Assembly: GCA_001769195.1 (NCBI GenBank)
Contig: MEOK01000038.1
Span: 93,415 to 157,414, forward strand
Length of the DNA: 64,000 nt
Reading direction: 5' to 3'
From: Bacteroidetes bacterium GWF2_40_14
Lineage (GTDB): Bacteria > Bacteroidota > Bacteroidia > Bacteroidales > UBA932
Shown here: positions 29,702 through 38,738 of the stretch, one piece after another
Position numbering within the stretch: the first letter of the stretch is position 1
Layout: the number at the start of each line of letters is the position of its first letter
Notes under the pieces: generated by a model
Databases searched by the model: none
Told to the model about the DNA's origin: nothing
The model's input: only the letters and a program-made list of their open reading frames with translations
Made by a program: the position numbers and the translations under genes

Positions 29702-31169
29702 CAAAATCTCTTATTTCTTTAACTAATGAGTCAATCAGATGTTCTTTAAGGTCATAAAGATCGTCAGAGATGTCAACTTTATAAAAGTGAGGATTAATGA
29801 TCCTCTTCTCTGTCTCATTAAGACATTGCAGGTTGCTAAGGTAATAATTTCTTTTTTCCTGAATTGTCTTTTCCTTAAGCATCATCACGCCATCTTTCAT
29901 CATCTGAATCTGGAGCGGCTTAAAATCGTATGATTGTTCTTTGAATGTTGTTACTTTGGTATCGTCTCTTTCATCTCTGAGAGTAATTGCCTCACGTTGT
30001 TCTATCTTCCTGGAAAGAACATCTCCTCTTAGACATGTTACATCTGCCTTAAAGCTCCCATTTTGTATGATCCGGTATGTAATCTGGAAACCGGGGTTTA
30101 TTGCTTTACTCTTATCCTCAGATCTTTTCAAAACGCCTTGTCCGCCAATCTGCACCAACTTGTATACATTGCCGAAACATGGGTTATGCTTGCTGGTTGC
30201 AATTGCATCACCAACACCATAAGCATCAATCCTTGCATTCTGGTGTTCGAGGTCTGATATTATATACTCATCAAGCGAATTTGTTGCAAAAATCTTACAT
30301 TTTTTTAGCCCTGCATTATCGAGCTCCTCTCTGCACCTTGCCGAAAGATATGCCAGGTCACCGCTGTCAAGCCTAATCCCAAACCCCTTTTCATAATTGT
30401 CATCAACGCCGTTATTCAAGAAGGCTTTTATTGCATTTTTAAGTCCACACCTCAAGGTGTCATATGTGTCTACCAGAAGAATCAAAGGTTCTCCGTAGTG
30501 TGATTTAATATATGTTTCAAAAGCATGCAACTCTCCTGCTATAGAACAACCAAATGCTGTAATAAAACTATGAGCCATTGTGCCGGTCGAAGGGACGCCA
30601 AATATCTCCGAAGTGAAAATATTGGACGAACTCATACACCCACCAATATATGCTGCTTTTGCTCCATAGATAGCAGCCCATGGTCCATGTGCCCTTCTTG
30701 AACCAAACTCACTTATTGGTTTTGTTGTTGCTCTTGTAACTCTGGAAGCCTTTGTTGCTATGGCCATCTGATGATTCATTATGCATAACAGTGGAGTTTC
30801 AATTACCTGTGCTTCTATGAGCGGACCCTCTACAATTATTACGGGCTGCCCCGGGAATGCGATTTCTCCCTCCTGCATGCAATAAACATTGCCAGTAAAC
30901 CTCATATTTGCCAGATACTCCCGATACTCATGATTCTCGTCACCAGGGATAAACCGCTCAAAAAAGGAGATATCTTCACTCCCCAAACCCGATATCATCT
31001 CCAGTGCCTCACGTATTCCACTTACAACTGCCCAGTTGTTTTTATCCGGTGCACTTCTGTAAAACATATTGAATACTGCAATTTTTTTCTGCAGACCCAG
31101 ATCATAGAAGGTTTTACCCATCGTATACTGGTATTTGTCTGAACAGTAGGAAATATTTAATTTGTCCAT
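29682..31169 (-). CDS. pncB: Nicotinate phosphoribosyltransferase
   Basis: A 495-residue NAPRTase that makes nicotinate mononucleotide from nicotinate and PRPP. Recognised from YQYTMGKTFYDLGLQ at the N-terminus, SEFGSRRAHGPWAAIYGAKAA, FGVPSTGTMAHSFITAFG and the sugar-phosphate segment GIRLDSGDLAYLS. The ATG at 31169 follows a TACATTTG box; an in-frame ATG 24 bp upstream overlaps the box. It leads a leftward run with pncA, the ROK kinase, MFS and SIS genes, with gaps of 27 bp or less. Confidence 0.95.
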   Translation of the reverse strand: MDKLNISYCSDKYQYTMGKTFYDLGLQKKIAVFNMFYRSAPDKNNWAVVSGIREALEMISGLGSEDISFFERFIPGDENHEYREYLANMRFTGNVYCMQEGEIAFPGQPVIIVEGPLIEAQVIETPLLCIMNHQMAIATKASRVTRATTKPISEFGSRRAHGPWAAIYGAKAAYIGGCMSSSNIFTSEIFGVPSTGTMAHSFITAFGCSIAGELHAFETYIKSHYGEPLILLVDTYDTLRCGLKNAIKAFLNNGVDDNYEKGFGIRLDSGDLAYLSARCREELDNAGLKKCKIFATNSLDEYIISDLEHQNARIDAYGVGDAIATSKHNPCFGNVYKLVQIGGQGVLKRSEDKSKAINPGFQITYRIIQNGSFKADVTCLRGDVLSRKIEQREAITLRDERDDTKVTTFKEQSYDFKPLQIQMMKDGVMMLKEKTIQEKRNYYLSNLQCLNETEKRIINPHFYKVDISDDLYDLKEHLIDSLVKEIRDFDEPELK

Positions 31170-31190
31170 TTTATCTTGTTTCTTGCAAGA

Positions 31191-31198
31191 CAAATGTA
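31191..31198 (-). promoter_or_regulatory. -7 box of the pncB operon
   Basis: TACATTTG on the minus strand, exact TAnnTTTG, 22 bp before the chosen ATG. No good -33 element. Confidence 0.5.
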
Positions 31199-31206
31199 CA
31201 AATTAA

Positions 31207-31665
31207 TTAAGAGGGTATTGTAAAAATGAAGAGAGATCCTTTTCCCACTTCACTCTCGATTCTAATTGTTCCCCCAAGTCTTTCAATATAATCGCGGCTT
31301 ATATAAAGACCCATGCCGGTAGAGGGCTCTCCTTCTGTTCCGGACCTTCCGTGGGACTCACTTATACAGAAAAGATTGTTTAACAATTGTTTGTCCATGC
31401 CAATTCCTGTATCTTTTACAGAAATCTCAACATGGTTCAAGTTGGTTATAATTGCCATGATCTCTACTTTCCCGCCGTGTGGTGTGAATTTTATTGCATT
31501 TGAAACCAGATTCCTTATTATTGTAGCAACCATTTTAAGGTCAGAAAAGAGATTAATACCTTCCTGTATATTGTAGCATATTTCAATATTCTTAGATCTG
31601 GCTGCTATTTCAAGTGAAGATAAACATGTCCGTATCTCTTTATCCAGTATAAAACTTTTTTTCAT
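31207..31665 (-). CDS. Orphan histidine-kinase ATPase domain
   Basis: This 152-residue protein consists of little more than a HATPase_c domain. N box NLVSNAIKFTP, G1 box DTGIGM and G2 box STGMGLYISRDYIERLGG are all intact, with F-box-like LFCISES. The phospho-accepting HisKA domain and any sensor are absent: the reading frame starts with ATG directly after an in-frame TAG, and the region upstream is a different gene. It may be the truncated 3' end of a hybrid kinase or a stand-alone ATPase. It lies 38 bp after the LolA-like gene on the same strand. Confidence 0.78.
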   Translation of the reverse strand: MKKSFILDKEIRTCLSSLEIAARSKNIEICYNIQEGINLFSDLKMVATIIRNLVSNAIKFTPHGGKVEIMAIITNLNHVEISVKDTGIGMDKQLLNNLFCISESHGRSGTEGEPSTGMGLYISRDYIERLGGTIRIESEVGKGSLFIFTIPS

Positions 31666-31703
31666 CTAAAGCAATAATTTACATGCAATTTTACTCATTT
31701 TAT

Positions 31704-32528
31704 TTATAACTTACAAGTAGACAGCCATTCAAGTTTAGATGGAGAAAATTCAGATTCGGTCAGACTGACACCTTCAGAATAATTATCGATGTTAATCACC
31801 GACCTTCTTCCATTTTGCTCATTTTTCATTTCCATTGTCATAGCCATATATTTATATTCCGATATCTGCCTGTATTGTTTAAGGAGCGCGGTCTTTATTA
31901 GAACACCTTTAATATCAAAAGTTTCAAATTTGTAACACAAGAATGTTTCTTTATCAATTAGAGAGATTTTTTTAAAAAACCCATACTCTTCGGCCACCGC
32001 TTTTTCATTTGGAATTGTTTCGATTTTCCAGCAATCATGACCCTCAATGTTTTCACTCCCAAGAATTTTATAAGTAAAATCATTGAGCGATGGTTTGCTC
32101 ATATCTGAATTTGAAAATTCGGAGCCCATGAAGCTTTTCCCTTTTTCTGAACTGATAATCCTTCTTGATTTTCTCAGAGAGGGTAAATATATCCAGATGT
32201 CGTCACTTTTAGTCTCATAATCATAGATAAGCATGGTTGTTCCCTTATAATCTGCCGGTTGGTCAAAACGAAGCAGCATCTTGCCTTCCTCTCCATACTT
32301 TTTGGTTACCGAAGAAAGTTTTCTGACTCTTTCTGCCCCATCCTTATTGTAAATCCGGAGTGTCACAGACAATTTAATATCATTGAATTCGACAACTGAA
32401 GCAGATTTTAAACAGATATCCTTAGCCTTGATATCTTCGTTTTCACCAGCACTCATCAAGAGAACTGATATTAGTAACGCAAACAGAGCATATGTAATAG
32501 CTCTTTTTCCAATTTTTTCTTTTTTCAT
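31704..32528 (-). CDS. LolA-like outer-membrane lipoprotein-sorting protein
   Basis: A 274-residue protein with a signal peptide (about 10-26). The body reads as the half-barrel of the LolA/LppX-like family found next to RND exporters: KMLLRFDQPADYKGTTMLIYDYETKSDDIWIYLPSLRKSRRI and MGSEFSNSDMSKPSL. The last gene of a three-gene module (barrel, RND, LolA-like) starting 2 bp after the RND stop. It probably carries a lipid or hydrophobic cargo across the periplasm for the RND partner; the cargo is unknown. Confidence 0.86.
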   Translation of the reverse strand: MKKEKIGKRAITYALFALLISVLLMSAGENEDIKAKDICLKSASVVEFNDIKLSVTLRIYNKDGAERVRKLSSVTKKYGEEGKMLLRFDQPADYKGTTMLIYDYETKSDDIWIYLPSLRKSRRIISSEKGKSFMGSEFSNSDMSKPSLNDFTYKILGSENIEGHDCWKIETIPNEKAVAEEYGFFKKISLIDKETFLCYKFETFDIKGVLIKTALLKQYRQISEYKYMAMTMEMKNEQNGRRSVINIDNYSEGVSLTESEFSPSKLEWLSTCKL

Positions 32529-32530
32529 AA

Positions 32531-34804
32531 CTATGTTTTATCTTTTTTTAGAAATTCCGGTTTGATAATTATACACAATGAGGGGATCAATATAAGGGCA
32601 CATATTAGGCAAAGTAGTAATGACAGGATTATAAGGAAAGCGAACGACCTGATTAAGGGAAATTCCGAGAAGAACAGAACAGAAAATCCTATCATGACAG
32701 ACAACGCATTTATAGCAATACCTCTTCCCGTAGTGGTAACCGAGGTGAGAATAGCTTCATGATATTCCATTCCGGCAGATAACTCTTTCTTAAGCCTCCA
32801 GAAGAGATGAATGGTAAAATCAACACCTAAGCCGATTGATATAGAGGAGATTAGTGCTGTGACAATATTCAGTTCCATACCTATCCATCCCATGAGCCCG
32901 AATGTTACAAGAACAGCGTAAAGCAGTGGAATTGTACCCATAACTCCTGCAACAATGCTCCCGAAAATCACTGTCAATAAAATGAAAATTGCAGTTACAG
33001 CAAATATAAGAGAGTAATACTGCCCGGAAACAATTGTCTCGCTCATATTTTTTTCAACCAGACAATAACCCCCTGTAAGTATTGTCATTTCACTATTAGT
33101 TTTTGCTTCATCAATTTTTTTTAGGATTAAATTAATCTCTCCAATCGTATTTGCCTTGAACTGAATCCTTATCAGGGCCTTTGTATAGTCGAAGTCGGTA
33201 AAATTTTCCAACTCCTCGGGATTTCCATTCATATTATATAGCTCAAGGTATTGTGAAACAGCCTCTCTGGTATCCGGTATTCTGTTGTACAGTGAATCTT
33301 CCGGATTGTTCATCGCCTTGCTGATTTCCTTGATAATAGTGTTTACAGAGGTTACACTTCCTACAAAAGAGATTTGCTCTAGCTCTCTCTCCATATTTTC
33401 AATTTTTCTTAACAACACAGGGTCCTTTATGTCACCTTCGACTAGAACATTTATGATTTTGCTTCCACCTAAGTATTTATCAGCTATATTAATGCTTTTG
33501 TTATACGAGTGATCCCCGGGAAGAATCCTGTTTGAGTCAGGAGCAATCTTTACCCATAATATTCCTGCTGCCGAAAGAAATAAAAAAGCAAGGAAAATAA
33601 AGATTACTCTGTGGGGTTTGCTGGTAACCAGACGGGAGGTATCTCTCAGAACAGAGAAAAGAGCTCCTTTTCTCTTTGAATTGAAGCTTTTATATTCATT
33701 TTTCTTCTTTAAGACAGACAACAATGAAGGAACGTATGTGATACTTAATAAAAGAGCAAAAGCGATTCCAATGGATACAACTACCCCCATTTGACTGGCT
33801 GGTGTAAGAATATGTAAAACCAACCCCAAGACACCTGCAATAGTTGTCAATCCACAAAAAATCACTGGTTTTAAAAGAAATTTGAGACACTCTTTAACTA
33901 TTTCAGCTATAGACGAGTCAGGTTTTGCAGAACACAATTCCTGGTATCTGGATATGAAGTGAACTCCATAATTGTTTGCAATAGCAATCATCATTATTGG
34001 AATAAGAACTCCAATTATACTGAGTTTCCATCCTAAAAGAGGTATCAAAGCCATTGAGAAAACAATTGAAAAGATGACTACAGAAAAGGGTAGTAGTACC
34101 CCTATTGTGTCACGGAAAGATATCCATAGAAATAACATCATTATAATCAGACCTATCGGGAGAAGCAGTATTATATCATTGCCTATTTTTTCACTTGCCT
34201 CGCTCCTGAGAAAAGGTACTCCGTTGATATATATATTCTCTCTGCCCGGGAGCAGATTAAGGGTCTCTTTAATTAATCCAATATATTCTTTGTCGCTGGT
34301 TTTGTCTTTGGTGTTAAGGATGATTACTGTGTAGCGGAAATCTTTGGAGATTATCGAACCATAAATATTCTCATTTGATTTAATATCATTTCGAAGTTTC
34401 TCTATTTCAGAATCCGTGGTTGGGGGGTAAGCAATTAACGAACAAGAGGTTATCTCTCCGTTTTCTCCTTTGATGCTCGTTATGTCATAAATAGACCTTA
34501 CATTGCTGAATCCGGAAATCTCTTTAAAATGGTCACTCAAATCCTTTATACGTGTCAAGGTTGAAGTTTTCAATACATCGTCTGTCTCCAGGATTATCAC
34601 TATTTGCTCCTGATCTCCAAAAACCATTTCTATCTTGTCGCTGTTCCGCTTTGATTCCATTTTGTCTGGGAAGTAGGATTCCATATCGGGGTTAATCTTT
34701 ATCCTAGTAATAGGTACGATTGAAGCAACAACAATAACTGCCGTCAGGATTATTATTGCCCATCTGTATCTTATAGCGAAACAACTGTTCATGATTTCGT
34801 ACAT
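32531..34804 (-). CDS. RND-superfamily (MMPL-type) exporter
   Basis: A 757-residue protein with two repeats of one helix, a periplasmic domain and a group of five or six helices. First helix about 14-32, then periplasmic domain, then helices about 205-345; a second cycle has helices about 398-418 and 605-750. The short length (about 760, not 1,000-1,050) and lack of a membrane-fusion partner place it with MMPL/HpnN-like lipid exporters and not with drug efflux pumps. It shares TAATG with the upstream barrel gene, so translation is coupled. Confidence 0.9.
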   Translation of the reverse strand: MYEIMNSCFAIRYRWAIIILTAVIVVASIVPITRIKINPDMESYFPDKMESKRNSDKIEMVFGDQEQIVIILETDDVLKTSTLTRIKDLSDHFKEISGFSNVRSIYDITSIKGENGEITSCSLIAYPPTTDSEIEKLRNDIKSNENIYGSIISKDFRYTVIILNTKDKTSDKEYIGLIKETLNLLPGRENIYINGVPFLRSEASEKIGNDIILLLPIGLIIMMLFLWISFRDTIGVLLPFSVVIFSIVFSMALIPLLGWKLSIIGVLIPIMMIAIANNYGVHFISRYQELCSAKPDSSIAEIVKECLKFLLKPVIFCGLTTIAGVLGLVLHILTPASQMGVVVSIGIAFALLLSITYVPSLLSVLKKKNEYKSFNSKRKGALFSVLRDTSRLVTSKPHRVIFIFLAFLFLSAAGILWVKIAPDSNRILPGDHSYNKSINIADKYLGGSKIINVLVEGDIKDPVLLRKIENMERELEQISFVGSVTSVNTIIKEISKAMNNPEDSLYNRIPDTREAVSQYLELYNMNGNPEELENFTDFDYTKALIRIQFKANTIGEINLILKKIDEAKTNSEMTILTGGYCLVEKNMSETIVSGQYYSLIFAVTAIFILLTVIFGSIVAGVMGTIPLLYAVLVTFGLMGWIGMELNIVTALISSISIGLGVDFTIHLFWRLKKELSAGMEYHEAILTSVTTTGRGIAINALSVMIGFSVLFFSEFPLIRSFAFLIILSLLLCLICALILIPSLCIIIKPEFLKKDKT

Positions 34805-36090
34805 TAAAATGATACCCTTAGTTCTGCAAAGCCGCCGTTTAAAATGTGGCTGGAATAGTTAAAAACAGATTTATCAGGACCATTCATATAATAGCAACCT
34901 AATGAAGTTGTTATATTATCAGTAATGTTCCATGACAGTTTGGGTCTTATATAATATTCCGATGATGTAGTGTTGAAATATCCGGCTAATTCAAAATTGA
35001 CTGTTTCCTGAAACAAATATTTAGAGAGCATTATAGATAATGCATAATCAAAACTCTTCTGCTGATTGAATATCTTCCTGTTAAACAGTTCGAATTCATA
35101 ATTTAAAATCTCATGGGTGGATTCAGGTAAAGTGAGGGGAGTAAAATCAAAAGTTTTTTTGCCTATATATTGGAAGATTGTCTTTATACCAAGAATATCC
35201 TTTTCGATTCCAATAACATATTTAAAAGAGGGATTTGGAATATGAATTGAGAATTTATAATCGGTTGTCATATCATATGCAAATTCACCCCTTATCATCC
35301 AGCTGCCTGCAGGTAATGTAAAGTCAAACCCCAGAGTGTTCTTTAAGTAGGGAGATGCCTTATTTGTTATCATGGGGGCAGATGTGGGCTTATCCTGAAT
35401 TACAGAAGCAACTTTGAACCCGTAATATGGGTCATAGCCTCTGAAATAGGACAATGAAAATCCTATTGCCGGAAACTCAAAGTTCAATTTCAGTGCTACT
35501 GATCCGTTTCTAAACGATTTATCCGGGATATCTGCCCCTTCAAACCGGATATTGTTTCCCATGTCAAATAAATCATAGCGATAGACAGATGCCTTGAACA
35601 CAGGAATCCCAATAATGTCTATGTCAATTTGAGGCGATATGCTCAACTTGACCCTTAGCATAAAATTTGAAAGATGTTGGTCATCGGGATTTGGGGTTAA
35701 AAAAAAGTAGTTGGAGGCGGTAATGTTGCCTGTAGGATTGAAACCATCTGACCTCCCACAGTTTACAATCTGATTGCCTAGTGTTATCTCTATCTTTTCT
35801 CCCGAGTATCCACAATAAGCTTCAATTATTTCTGCAGCAGAATATTTTGCCTCAAATTGTTCACCGCTCCTGAACCGCAGCTCAGTGTATGCAATGCATC
35901 TCGCTCTCTGGTATCTTGCTTTTAATGACAACTCTCCAAATACGTTAGAGTAGTTGTATTTGTCACCTCCGCCATAAAGTGAACCCCTTACATAGCCATA
36001 GATTTCCGGCTTTATTACAGAATCTTTTTGCGCGCTTGCAGTAGCATAATCAAGCAACAATAAAGCAGATAATAAAAATACTGATCTCAT
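34804..36090 (-). CDS. Outer-membrane beta-barrel protein (DUF1302-like)
   Basis: A signal peptide of about 20 residues (MRSVFLLSALLLLDYATASA) leads a 428-residue protein with repeated amphipathic strands (ELSLKARYQRARCIAYTELRF, YIRPKLSWNITDNITTSLGCY) and the typical terminal strand ending in Phe (GGFAELRVSF). Barrels of this kind (DUF1302-like) accompany MMPL-type RND exporters and LolA-like proteins, as here. It would form the outer-membrane part of the export route. First gene of the module; an unusual palindrome lies 5 bp before its ATG. Confidence 0.82.
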   Translation of the reverse strand: MRSVFLLSALLLLDYATASAQKDSVIKPEIYGYVRGSLYGGGDKYNYSNVFGELSLKARYQRARCIAYTELRFRSGEQFEAKYSAAEIIEAYCGYSGEKIEITLGNQIVNCGRSDGFNPTGNITASNYFFLTPNPDDQHLSNFMLRVKLSISPQIDIDIIGIPVFKASVYRYDLFDMGNNIRFEGADIPDKSFRNGSVALKLNFEFPAIGFSLSYFRGYDPYYGFKVASVIQDKPTSAPMITNKASPYLKNTLGFDFTLPAGSWMIRGEFAYDMTTDYKFSIHIPNPSFKYVIGIEKDILGIKTIFQYIGKKTFDFTPLTLPESTHEILNYEFELFNRKIFNQQKSFDYALSIMLSKYLFQETVNFELAGYFNTTSSEYYIRPKLSWNITDNITTSLGCYYMNGPDKSVFNYSSHILNGGFAELRVSF

Positions 36091-36095
36091 ATTTT

Positions 36096-36119
36096 CACAA
36101 TTAGAAATTTCTGATTGTG
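36096..36119. promoter_or_regulatory. 24-bp palindrome before the RND export module
   Basis: The sequence reads CACAAT-T-AGAAATTTCT-G-ATTGTG, a dyad broken only by the T/G pair flanking the core. AATTAGAA at its left can also pair with TTCTAATT at 36123-36130, and AATTAGAAA recurs directly at 36187-36195. It sits 5 bp from the ATG of the barrel gene. A repressor or activator site is likely; the AraC-type gene upstream is an obvious candidate regulator. Confidence 0.55.
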
Positions 36120-36201
36120 CAATTCTAATTAATGAAAACCTTAATAGTGTCCTAGTTTTGAAAGAAGGACAGATTATGTTGTCCGGAATTAGAAAGTGAG
36201 A

Positions 36202-37296
36202 CTAGCGGTTCACGGCATTTATAACAGAACCCTTATACTCGCTTGGAGTAAGACCAGTTGATGCTTTAAAAAAAGTATAAAATGAAGATTTGCTGCTGAA
36301 CCCGCAATCATAACCGATAGCTTCTATAGAATAATGATTTGTTTTGTCTGCAAGCATCCTTTTTACTGCTTCAACACGGTAGAAGTTCACAAGCTGAAAG
36401 AAATTTTTCCCTATTTCTGTGTTTATAACTTCTGTAATCAGATATTTTTGAACACCGATAGTGTCTGAAAGCAGTTCCATGTTTAAATCTGGATTCAGAT
36501 AGCCCTTCTCCGTCTCAAGAAAGCTAGTTATTTTATTGGTAATATCTCTTTTCTGCTCAATCGTGAGTGTGGAGTGTTTGTAAGTAGATTCGTTCGCTCG
36601 TTCCCTGATATTGAAGAACTTAGTCAACTCTTTCTGCCTTATTCCATAATAGCTCAGTATATACACCAGAGATAAAAGAATGGAAAAATTGAAAATATGA
36701 GGTAATGGCAAGTCATTTTTGACGAACAACACAACCACTCCTGTAATAAGGACTATGCTGCAATAACAGAGGTAGAAAACTGATATGAAAAGAATCCATC
36801 CGATTTTTTCATTCTTTTCAATATTTGAAAATCCGTTTCTGAGATTTACCCTGTATTGGTGAACTGTTGCAATGCTTAAAGGGTTATAAATACACCAGGA
36901 AATGATGTTGGCTATTACAAAAATAATTCGGAAGGGATAGTTTGAGTCTGCACTCAGATATGTTGATGGAACAAAATAGTCGTTAACAAAGTATACATAT
37001 GCCTCAAAAAAAACGAACGGAACAAGATGAAGAAGATGGACGTACCTAAGCTTGAAAGATCTCTTTGTCAAGGATCTCACATATATGAAAAGGGCTGGAT
37101 TGAAAAGTAGAAAAGAGCTGGAAAGCAGTGGGTTGTGAAATATTTCGTAATGCAACGCTGTAGAGAGGAAAACGATAGCCATCAAATAGAGCCAGCCCGA
37201 CAAAATTTTGTCAGAGATACTGTCACTTTTTTTTGCGCCAACAATGGTCGCAGCAAAAAGACTTTGAGCCAGACCTATCCAGGCAAGTGTCTCCAT
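36202..37296 (-). CDS. Membrane-anchored AraC-family transcriptional regulator
   Basis: The protein has 364 residues. The first 225 hold about seven membrane helices (e.g. 32-48, 58-70, 83-102, 121-140, 165-190, 199-213), then a cytoplasmic AraC DNA-binding domain (about 255-355). Its second helix-turn-helix carries the family signature IEAIGYDCGFSSKSSFYTFFKASTG. This resembles the membrane-tethered AraC-type regulators common in Bacteroidota. Its ATG directly follows the nhaD stop, with no intervening base, and it is followed by the RND export module, which it may control. Confidence 0.88.
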   Translation of the reverse strand: METLAWIGLAQSLFAATIVGAKKSDSISDKILSGWLYLMAIVFLSTALHYEIFHNPLLSSSFLLFNPALFIYVRSLTKRSFKLRYVHLLHLVPFVFFEAYVYFVNDYFVPSTYLSADSNYPFRIIFVIANIISWCIYNPLSIATVHQYRVNLRNGFSNIEKNEKIGWILFISVFYLCYCSIVLITGVVVLFVKNDLPLPHIFNFSILLSLVYILSYYGIRQKELTKFFNIRERANESTYKHSTLTIEQKRDITNKITSFLETEKGYLNPDLNMELLSDTIGVQKYLITEVINTEIGKNFFQLVNFYRVEAVKRMLADKTNHYSIEAIGYDCGFSSKSSFYTFFKASTGLTPSEYKGSVINAVNR

Positions 37297-38700
37297 TTAC
37301 AAAACATTAAACAATATATATACTGCTGCACCTGCCAGATATCCAGCCAGTGCCAGCAGAGATATGTTCTTCAGGTACCAGTAAAAGCTGATTTTTTCCA
37401 ATCCCATTACAACAACGCCAGCAGCTGATCCAATAATCAGGATACTGCCACCGACTCCCGAACAATATGCAAGAAACTGCCAAAAATCTCCATCCTGAAC
37501 GAAGTGTTGCATAAACTGAGCATCTGCCATTGTAGAAAGAGCTACGGGATCTACTAATGGATACATACCCATTGCAACAGCTACCAGAGGCACATTGTCT
37601 ACAACTGCCGACAAAACTCCAATTACAACATTTATTATATATACATTATGCACTTTTTCATTAAGATAATCCCCCACAATGTTTAATACTCCTGTAGCTT
37701 GTAATGCCATAACCGACAGCAATATTCCAAGGAAAAACAAAATAGTGGAGGTGTCAATTCTTCTTAAAACTCTTGTTACACGATGTTTGATATCTTCGGA
37801 AACATTTATCCTGCTGTATAGTATTTCTGTATATATCCAGATTATTCCTAAAACTGTCAGTACCCCCATGAAAGGAGGCAACCCTGTTGTATACTTGAAT
37901 ATTGGTATCAATATAAGACCTATGACCCCCATCAAAAAAATGACGATTTTTTCTCTATCTGCAACAATTACATTTTTAATTACAGATTTATCTTGTTTTG
38001 GCGGATGTTTTATTTCTCCCTTTAAAATTCTGACAGCTAACAACAGCGGAACAACTGTAGATACAATACTTGGGAGAATGAGAGACGTTACCAAAGGTAG
38101 TGTCGTGATCTTACCTTTTATCCATAACATTATGGTAGTAACATCACCAATGGGCGACCATGCCCCTCCGCTATTGGCAGAAATGATTATCATACTGGCA
38201 AAGACCCAGCGTTCTTTGTAATTTGGAATCAGTTTTCTGACAAGCATGACCATTACAATGGATGTTGTAAGATTGTCAAGAACCGACGACATGAAAAACG
38301 AGATCAATGTAATTATGCAAAGAAGCGTCTTCTTATTCCTGGTGGTAATTCTCTCAGTAATCAATGAGAAACCATCATGAACATCAACCAGTTCTACAAT
38401 TGTCATGGCGCCTATCAGAAAGAACAGGGTAGAAGAGATCTCACCTAGATTTTCAATAATCTGGAATTCTGAAATGAACCTCTTGCACTGTTCTGCTAAG
38501 GGAGCGGAATTAAGTGCAGGATTGTTGTGCAAAAACTCGCGGAATGCATCGGCATTGACAATAGATGCCGAAAGAGGATTGAAAACAATATATATCACCC
38601 ACAACACTCCTGCTGTTAAAAGTGCGATAGCTGCTTTATTTATCTTAATCTTGTGTTCCATGACTATACCCAAATAGCCAAGAATGAACACTATAACCAT
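37297..38700 (-). CDS. nhaD: Na+/H+ antiporter, NhaD type
   Basis: About 467 residues and around twelve membrane helices. It matches NhaD: IMEHKIKINKAAIALLTAGV near the start, SSVLDNLTTSIVMVMLVRKL, SANSGGAWSPIGDVTTIMLW and a second half VVDNVPLVAVAMGMY. NhaD exports Na+ or Li+ in exchange for protons. I prefer the ATG at 38700, preceded by TTGGAAATA, over a TTG nine bases upstream. The AraC-type gene follows without a gap, so the two are probably cotranscribed. Confidence 0.92.
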   Translation of the reverse strand: MVIVFILGYLGIVMEHKIKINKAAIALLTAGVLWVIYIVFNPLSASIVNADAFREFLHNNPALNSAPLAEQCKRFISEFQIIENLGEISSTLFFLIGAMTIVELVDVHDGFSLITERITTRNKKTLLCIITLISFFMSSVLDNLTTSIVMVMLVRKLIPNYKERWVFASMIIISANSGGAWSPIGDVTTIMLWIKGKITTLPLVTSLILPSIVSTVVPLLLAVRILKGEIKHPPKQDKSVIKNVIVADREKIVIFLMGVIGLILIPIFKYTTGLPPFMGVLTVLGIIWIYTEILYSRINVSEDIKHRVTRVLRRIDTSTILFFLGILLSVMALQATGVLNIVGDYLNEKVHNVYIINVVIGVLSAVVDNVPLVAVAMGMYPLVDPVALSTMADAQFMQHFVQDGDFWQFLAYCSGVGGSILIIGSAAGVVVMGLEKISFYWYLKNISLLALAGYLAGAAVYILFNVL

Positions 38701-38738
38701 TATTTCCAATTAGAAAATCTATTAAGGGTTTGTAAGAA

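Noticed and set aside
36167..36184. GGACA/TGTCC hairpin after the AraC gene as a terminator
   Set aside because: The stem is only 5 bp and the following tract TTCTTTC is broken; possible but not supportable.
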